A stretch of DNA of 28,261 nt, from assembly GCA_016744555.1 (NCBI GenBank), contig JADGED010000007.1, positions 1 through 28,261 on the forward strand. Reading direction: 5' to 3'. The translations under genes and the position numbers were made by a program. Source of the DNA: Desulfuromonadaceae bacterium. Its GTDB lineage: Bacteria; Desulfobacterota; Desulfuromonadia; Desulfuromonadales; Geopsychrobacteraceae. Below the pieces are notes generated by a model. It made no database searches. It was given only the letters and a program-made list of their open reading frames with translations, and was not told the DNA's origin. This document shows, piece after piece, positions 25,433 to 28,261 of the stretch (the first letter of the stretch is position 1; each line of letters opens with the position of its first letter).

Positions 25433-25499
25433 ACAATTTGTTGGGTTATGCCTATGTGTGTGGCGCCAAAATAAGAAATGGTTTAGAGGGGATAAAAAT

Positions 25500-25639
25500 A
25501 ATTTATAGTGCATAGTGAAGGGCGTTGCGGCGACTTTGACTTTTTGGAAGTAACTGTTTTATAGAGTTATTATTTATTGCTAATTGTATTATCCGGAGAG
25601 ACAAAATTGCTAATCTCTCCGGATAATACACTATAAATT
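25500..25639. repeat. 140-bp segment bounded by inverted repeats, MITE-like candidate
   Basis: AATTTATAGTG (25500-25510) is the exact reverse complement of CACTATAAATT (25629-25639). The pairing extends a little further with mismatches. Inside the right part sits a perfect hairpin of 17 bp per arm. There is no ORF. The layout resembles a miniature inverted-repeat element, but I could not see a clear flanking target duplication and only one copy is in the window. Confidence 0.4.
25585..25630 (-). terminator. Perfect 17-bp hairpin downstream of the DUF294 gene
   Basis: TGTATTATCCGGAGAGA (25585-25601) pairs perfectly with 25614-25630 around a 12-base loop. It lies 21 bases after the stop of the DUF294 gene, so it may terminate or protect its transcript. 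It has no T tract, so intrinsic termination is doubtful. A nine-base direct repeat ATTGCTAAT also occurs at 25576-25584 and 25606-25614. Confidence 0.55.
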
Positions 25640-25650
25640 GTTTTTAGGTT

Positions 25651-27564
25651 CTAGTTTACAATTTTAGAAAAATGGCGTTTGGTAGAATCTTGTAATTTGC
25701 TAGCCACCCGGAATGCTTCTTTAAGTAGGTCTTGTTCGTTTTTAGTTAAGGCGTAAGGGTCAAGGTAATGGCTTGGGAATTTACCTTGATCTATAAGGTT
25801 GATTTCGTTGCGCAAACGTAAAAAGGTAAACGCTTCAAAGGCCGCTTTTATGTGTTCTGCGGTCTCTTGGTTGAAAATGTTAAGCTTAACTAGTTCATCA
25901 AGTCGCTGGATTGTTGTGGTAGCAAGCCCCTGACGTTCAAGGAGGAACATGCGGACGCAATCGACGATAAAAATACTTCCCGCTTGCTTGATCGATAGTT
26001 CTCCCTTGTGCTTTTTATCTTTGTCGAGAGAGAAGCGGCCGATTAAACTCAGGGGAACCTTGTGGCGGAAATCGAGTTCCATCATGTGGTAGAGGAATAT
26101 CGGGTGGGCTTTTATGTGGGCATTGACTATGTCGCGAAGATCCTGACAAAGAGACGCTTCGCCCGTTATTGGCATAAAATCAAAAAAGATTGAGCAGTAG
26201 CGCACTTTTTGTGCTTCAGGAACTCTAATCCAGTCAGAAACACGATCTTGCCACTCTCTGAGCCTGCCACGCCAAAGAGGGTTATTGACCATAACGTCAC
26301 CGTCACAGCGTGGATAGCCGATGCGGGCAAGTGAGGATACAAGTTTTTCGGCAAAGGGGATGAAAAAAGCTTCTACTTCAGCAACTTTAGCATCGGGAAA
26401 ATCTTCGTAAATAAAGCCATTGTCTTGATCTGGCCCTAGGAGCATCTCCTTACGTCCGCCGCTACCCATAATAATGAAGCAATATTTTATGTCGGGTACA
26501 TTTTTGCTTTGCCGCTTCATCTCTTCAAAGACAATGTCATGGCAGCGACGAATGATGCGGTGGTGAATGTAGGAAATAATTTCCATGGTTTCGATGTGAG
26601 ACCGACTCTCGCTCATTAGTGCCTTAGCTAGTTTAACGATCTCTTCGCGGGCGGAGATAAGGTCCTCAACGGTACGGGCACTGTTGACGCTACCGATTAA
26701 AAGCATCGATTTTTGACTGCGGAAGCGCATCAGGTCGTGCAGTGAGACGATGCCAACAACTTCGCCTCTATCGATGATAGGCATGTATTTCAGCTTGTGA
26801 CCCATCATAAATGTTGTGGCTTCATACATGAAGGTGTCTGGAGCCATAGTGTAAGGCTGCGAAGTCATGACGTCGCCAGCGCATGACGACTGGCAATCTG
26901 CTGTCTCACGCGCCATAACTTTTGAAACTAGGTCACGCTCAGTAATGATGCCAATTAATTTTTTGTTATTATCGCAGACCAGTACTGCACCGATGCTTAG
27001 TTGCACCATCCTTTTAGCAACATCTCTAATTGGTGTGGATAATGAGCAAGTTTCTACGTTTGGTGTCATTATCTCCGACAAGCGTTTCTGGAATGGAAAT
27101 GCTTCCATTTGTGCCAGGGTGTTCTGAGCATGATCAGTGACCATATCGGAGTAAAGGTTGCGGACACGAGAGTAAATTTCTTGATTGAAGTATTCGGTAA
27201 TGTGCGGGTAGCTTGCCGCTATTCGAGTCAGGAGCTGTTTAGGAATTAAGTAGCATTCGCTATCTTTGGCTGGACGAGCACCAGCAGAATAGCCGCCGTC
27301 ACTGAAGATAGGTGTGCCGCCGAAAAATTCACCCTCTTTACGGTAATCGACAATCATCTCAACTCCACCTGGAGTGAGGACAACCACTTCAATTAAGCCA
27401 GATTTTATTATATAGAGGTAGCCGGTAGGGTCGTCATGCTGGGTGAAAATATTTAACTTTGCCGTAAACTTTTTCGTTTTAGCAGAGGCGTTTAGTTCGG
27501 TAAAAATTTCTTCTGGTAGCTGATTAAACGGCTCTGTTTCACGTAGAGTTTTAACGAGTCCCAT
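25651..27564 (-). CDS. Cyclic nucleotide-binding / CBS / DUF294 nucleotidyltransferase-like protein
   Basis: A 637-residue cytoplasmic protein with four modules. Residues about 12-130 are a cyclic nucleotide-binding-like domain (SGLIEVVVLTPGG, EGEFFGGTPIF). Residues about 160-285 are two CBS motifs (IMTPNVETCSLSTPIRDVAK, VMTSQPYTMAPDTFMYEAT), which often bind adenine nucleotides. About 310-450 is a DUF294 nucleotidyltransferase-like domain with GSGGRKE at 367-373 followed by DQDN at 379-382, and CDGDVMVNNPLWRG near 420-433. The DUF294 C-terminal helical domain completes it. Proteins of this build are frequent next to VC_2705-type symporters and are thought to be regulatory, but the substrate modified is unknown. 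The nucleotidyltransferase acids look intact, so activity is possible. It starts with ATG at 27564 and is separated from the symporter genes by 310 bases. Confidence 0.9.
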   Translation of the reverse strand: MGLVKTLRETEPFNQLPEEIFTELNASAKTKKFTAKLNIFTQHDDPTGYLYIIKSGLIEVVVLTPGGVEMIVDYRKEGEFFGGTPIFSDGGYSAGARPAKDSECYLIPKQLLTRIAASYPHITEYFNQEIYSRVRNLYSDMVTDHAQNTLAQMEAFPFQKRLSEIMTPNVETCSLSTPIRDVAKRMVQLSIGAVLVCDNNKKLIGIITERDLVSKVMARETADCQSSCAGDVMTSQPYTMAPDTFMYEATTFMMGHKLKYMPIIDRGEVVGIVSLHDLMRFRSQKSMLLIGSVNSARTVEDLISAREEIVKLAKALMSESRSHIETMEIISYIHHRIIRRCHDIVFEEMKRQSKNVPDIKYCFIIMGSGGRKEMLLGPDQDNGFIYEDFPDAKVAEVEAFFIPFAEKLVSSLARIGYPRCDGDVMVNNPLWRGRLREWQDRVSDWIRVPEAQKVRYCSIFFDFMPITGEASLCQDLRDIVNAHIKAHPIFLYHMMELDFRHKVPLSLIGRFSLDKDKKHKGELSIKQAGSIFIVDCVRMFLLERQGLATTTIQRLDELVKLNIFNQETAEHIKAAFEAFTFLRLRNEINLIDQGKFPSHYLDPYALTKNEQDLLKEAFRVASKLQDSTKRHFSKIVN

Positions 27565-27672
27565 GTAGTTAATCCCTGTCTGAAAGTTGGCTATTACCCT
27601 TGATAGATAGACGTTTAATTGTAAATGATTGCTATCTATCGGGTTGAAGAATGATTTTATAGCTTAAACTTA

Positions 27673-27700
27673 AATAAGGCTTCCATATGGAAGCCTTATT
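27673..27700 (-). terminator. Perfect 28-bp palindrome after the small membrane-protein gene
   Basis: AATAAGGCTTCCAT is followed directly by its exact reverse complement. It lies 65 bases past the stop of the minus-strand gene ending at 27766 and is followed on that strand by TTAAGTTTAAG. It is probably a terminator hairpin, but an operator upstream of the DUF294 gene is possible. Confidence 0.6.
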
Positions 27701-27765
27701 GTGAATCAGAGAAGAATATCACATCTGTGGTGCAGATAGGAAGGGTTTGCGTTAATTAGCCGCAG

Positions 27766-28134
27766 TCAGTCTAAAGCTACTGCTTTCTTTTTGCCAAAAG
27801 TAATTGGGTGTGCTTGAAAGCGGATAATCAGATCAGCAATTATTTTTCCCCAAATGGTTAATCCAGCCATGGCACTCCATGTGTCATATGGGTAAAGCCC
27901 CATAAGTATAGAGACGATAATCCAAGCTGTCATTGATCCACAAGCTAGGTTGAGAAGACCGACGAAAGGAGCCCACTTATGTGGATTCGCAGGTGGTAGC
28001 CCTTTTTTAGTGGCTACTTCAGAGTAATTTTTTTTGATCAGGATTCGCCAAGCACGCCGTACCCAAAAGAATGTAATTGGGAACAGAGCAATAAACAGTA
28101 ACCAAGTCATAGCAACACCAACATCAAAAATCAT
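27766..28134 (-). CDS. Small inner-membrane protein of unknown function
   Basis: I do not recognise this 122-residue protein. It appears to be a membrane protein with hydrophobic segments at about residues 6-25, 55-80 and 88-105. The loops hold basic residues (VRRAWRILIKKN) after the first helix, suggesting that this side is cytoplasmic. The C-terminal tail FGKKKAVALD is basic. The ATG at 28134 is preceded by AAAGGAGC, a good ribosome binding site, which supports that it is a real gene. It is transcribed in the same direction as the DUF294 gene and symporter genes downstream, with about 200 bases and a palindrome between them, so a functional link to the transporter is possible but unproven. 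Confidence 0.75.
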   Translation of the reverse strand: MIFDVGVAMTWLLFIALFPITFFWVRRAWRILIKKNYSEVATKKGLPPANPHKWAPFVGLLNLACGSMTAWIIVSILMGLYPYDTWSAMAGLTIWGKIIADLIIRFQAHPITFGKKKAVALD

Positions 28135-28188
28135 TTTAAGCTCCTTTGTTAAATCTTCTTGTTACGTATGTTGTCTGTTTGGAAAAGG

Positions 28189-28214
28189 GCCCCGCCGGCA
28201 CGGACCGGCGGGGC
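28189..28214 (-). terminator. GC-rich terminator hairpin upstream of the small membrane-protein gene
   Basis: GCCCCGCCGG (28189-28198) pairs perfectly with CCGGCGGGGC (28205-28214) around a six-base loop. On the minus strand it is followed by CCCTTTTCC. It probably ends a minus-strand gene whose body lies beyond the right edge of the window. Confidence 0.8.
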
Positions 28215-28261
28215 AAGTTGATCAGGTTAAAGCCTAATCACATTACAGTGGACTTTTTTAG

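Larger units (their letters stand above)
25341..25650. other. Intergenic region of 310 bases with promoter and inverted repeats
   Basis: No gene is visible. This stretch separates the symporter operon from the upstream DUF294 gene, both on the minus strand. It holds a probable promoter for the symporter operon, a perfect 17-bp hairpin and a longer inverted repeat, which are listed separately. Confidence 0.6.

Noticed and set aside
1..28261. tRNA, rRNA, CRISPR array, prophage or transposase
   Set aside because: No cloverleaf, rRNA segment, regular spacer repeat, or phage or transposase protein was seen.
28215..28261. End of another minus-strand gene
   Set aside because: Only 47 bases are available. 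More than one frame ends in a stop here, so no reading can be chosen.

Overview
The window is chromosomal DNA from a Gram-negative, fairly AT-rich bacterium, most probably a member of the Desulfuromonadales or a related Desulfobacterota (deltaproteobacterial) lineage. The Gram-negative signs are a lipid A-type acyltransferase, an outer-membrane porin with a C-terminal Phe and a lipobox lipoprotein. The assignment to this group is an inference. It rests on the histidine-kinase variant with an extended segment after the H-box, the bacteriohemerythrin, and the symporter / DUF4212 / CBS-DUF294 module. I see no phage, transposase, CRISPR array, tRNA or rRNA. Most of the window is ordinary core metabolism.

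Positions 1-6361 (all minus strand) hold a tightly packed cobalamin operon, transcribed cobC -> cobU -> cobT -> cobS -> (cobD-cbiP fusion) -> cbiB. Together these convert cobyrinic acid a,c-diamide-level intermediates to cobinamide (CbiP amidation, CobD making aminopropanol phosphate, CbiB joining the two). They then assemble the nucleotide loop (CobU activating cobinamide, CobT activating the lower base, CobS joining them, CobC removing a phosphate). Genes overlap by 3-14 bases or lie 0-11 bases apart. The most distinctive item is one 857-residue protein that joins CobD and CbiP. CbiB starts with GTG, overlaps the fusion gene and runs off the left edge of the window.

Positions 6362-12738 (plus strand) hold an AT-rich spacer, a small secreted protein of unknown function, a DUF1015 protein, an acidic porin-like protein, and a probable two-gene unit of a DUF2057 periplasmic protein and a choice-of-anchor I lipoprotein. 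Rho-independent hairpins separate most of these units. Positions 12739-14850 (minus) hold upp and a uracil permease, i.e. uracil uptake and salvage, separated by a 100-base imperfect inverted repeat.

Positions 15065-23128 (plus) hold an acyltransferase of the LpxL/HtrB family, prfC, a large PAS histidine kinase, a bacteriohemerythrin, asnS and tpx. Positions 23214-28134 (minus) hold a VC_2705-type sodium:solute symporter with its DUF4212 small partner, a cyclic-nucleotide/CBS/DUF294 regulatory protein, and a small membrane protein of unknown function. Several genes here use GTG or TTG starts that are fixed by good Shine-Dalgarno sequences. No clear new system was found. The best leads are the CobD-CbiP fusion, a possible MITE-like element near 25500-25640, the repeat between upp and uraA, and a possible calcium-binding loop in the symporter.
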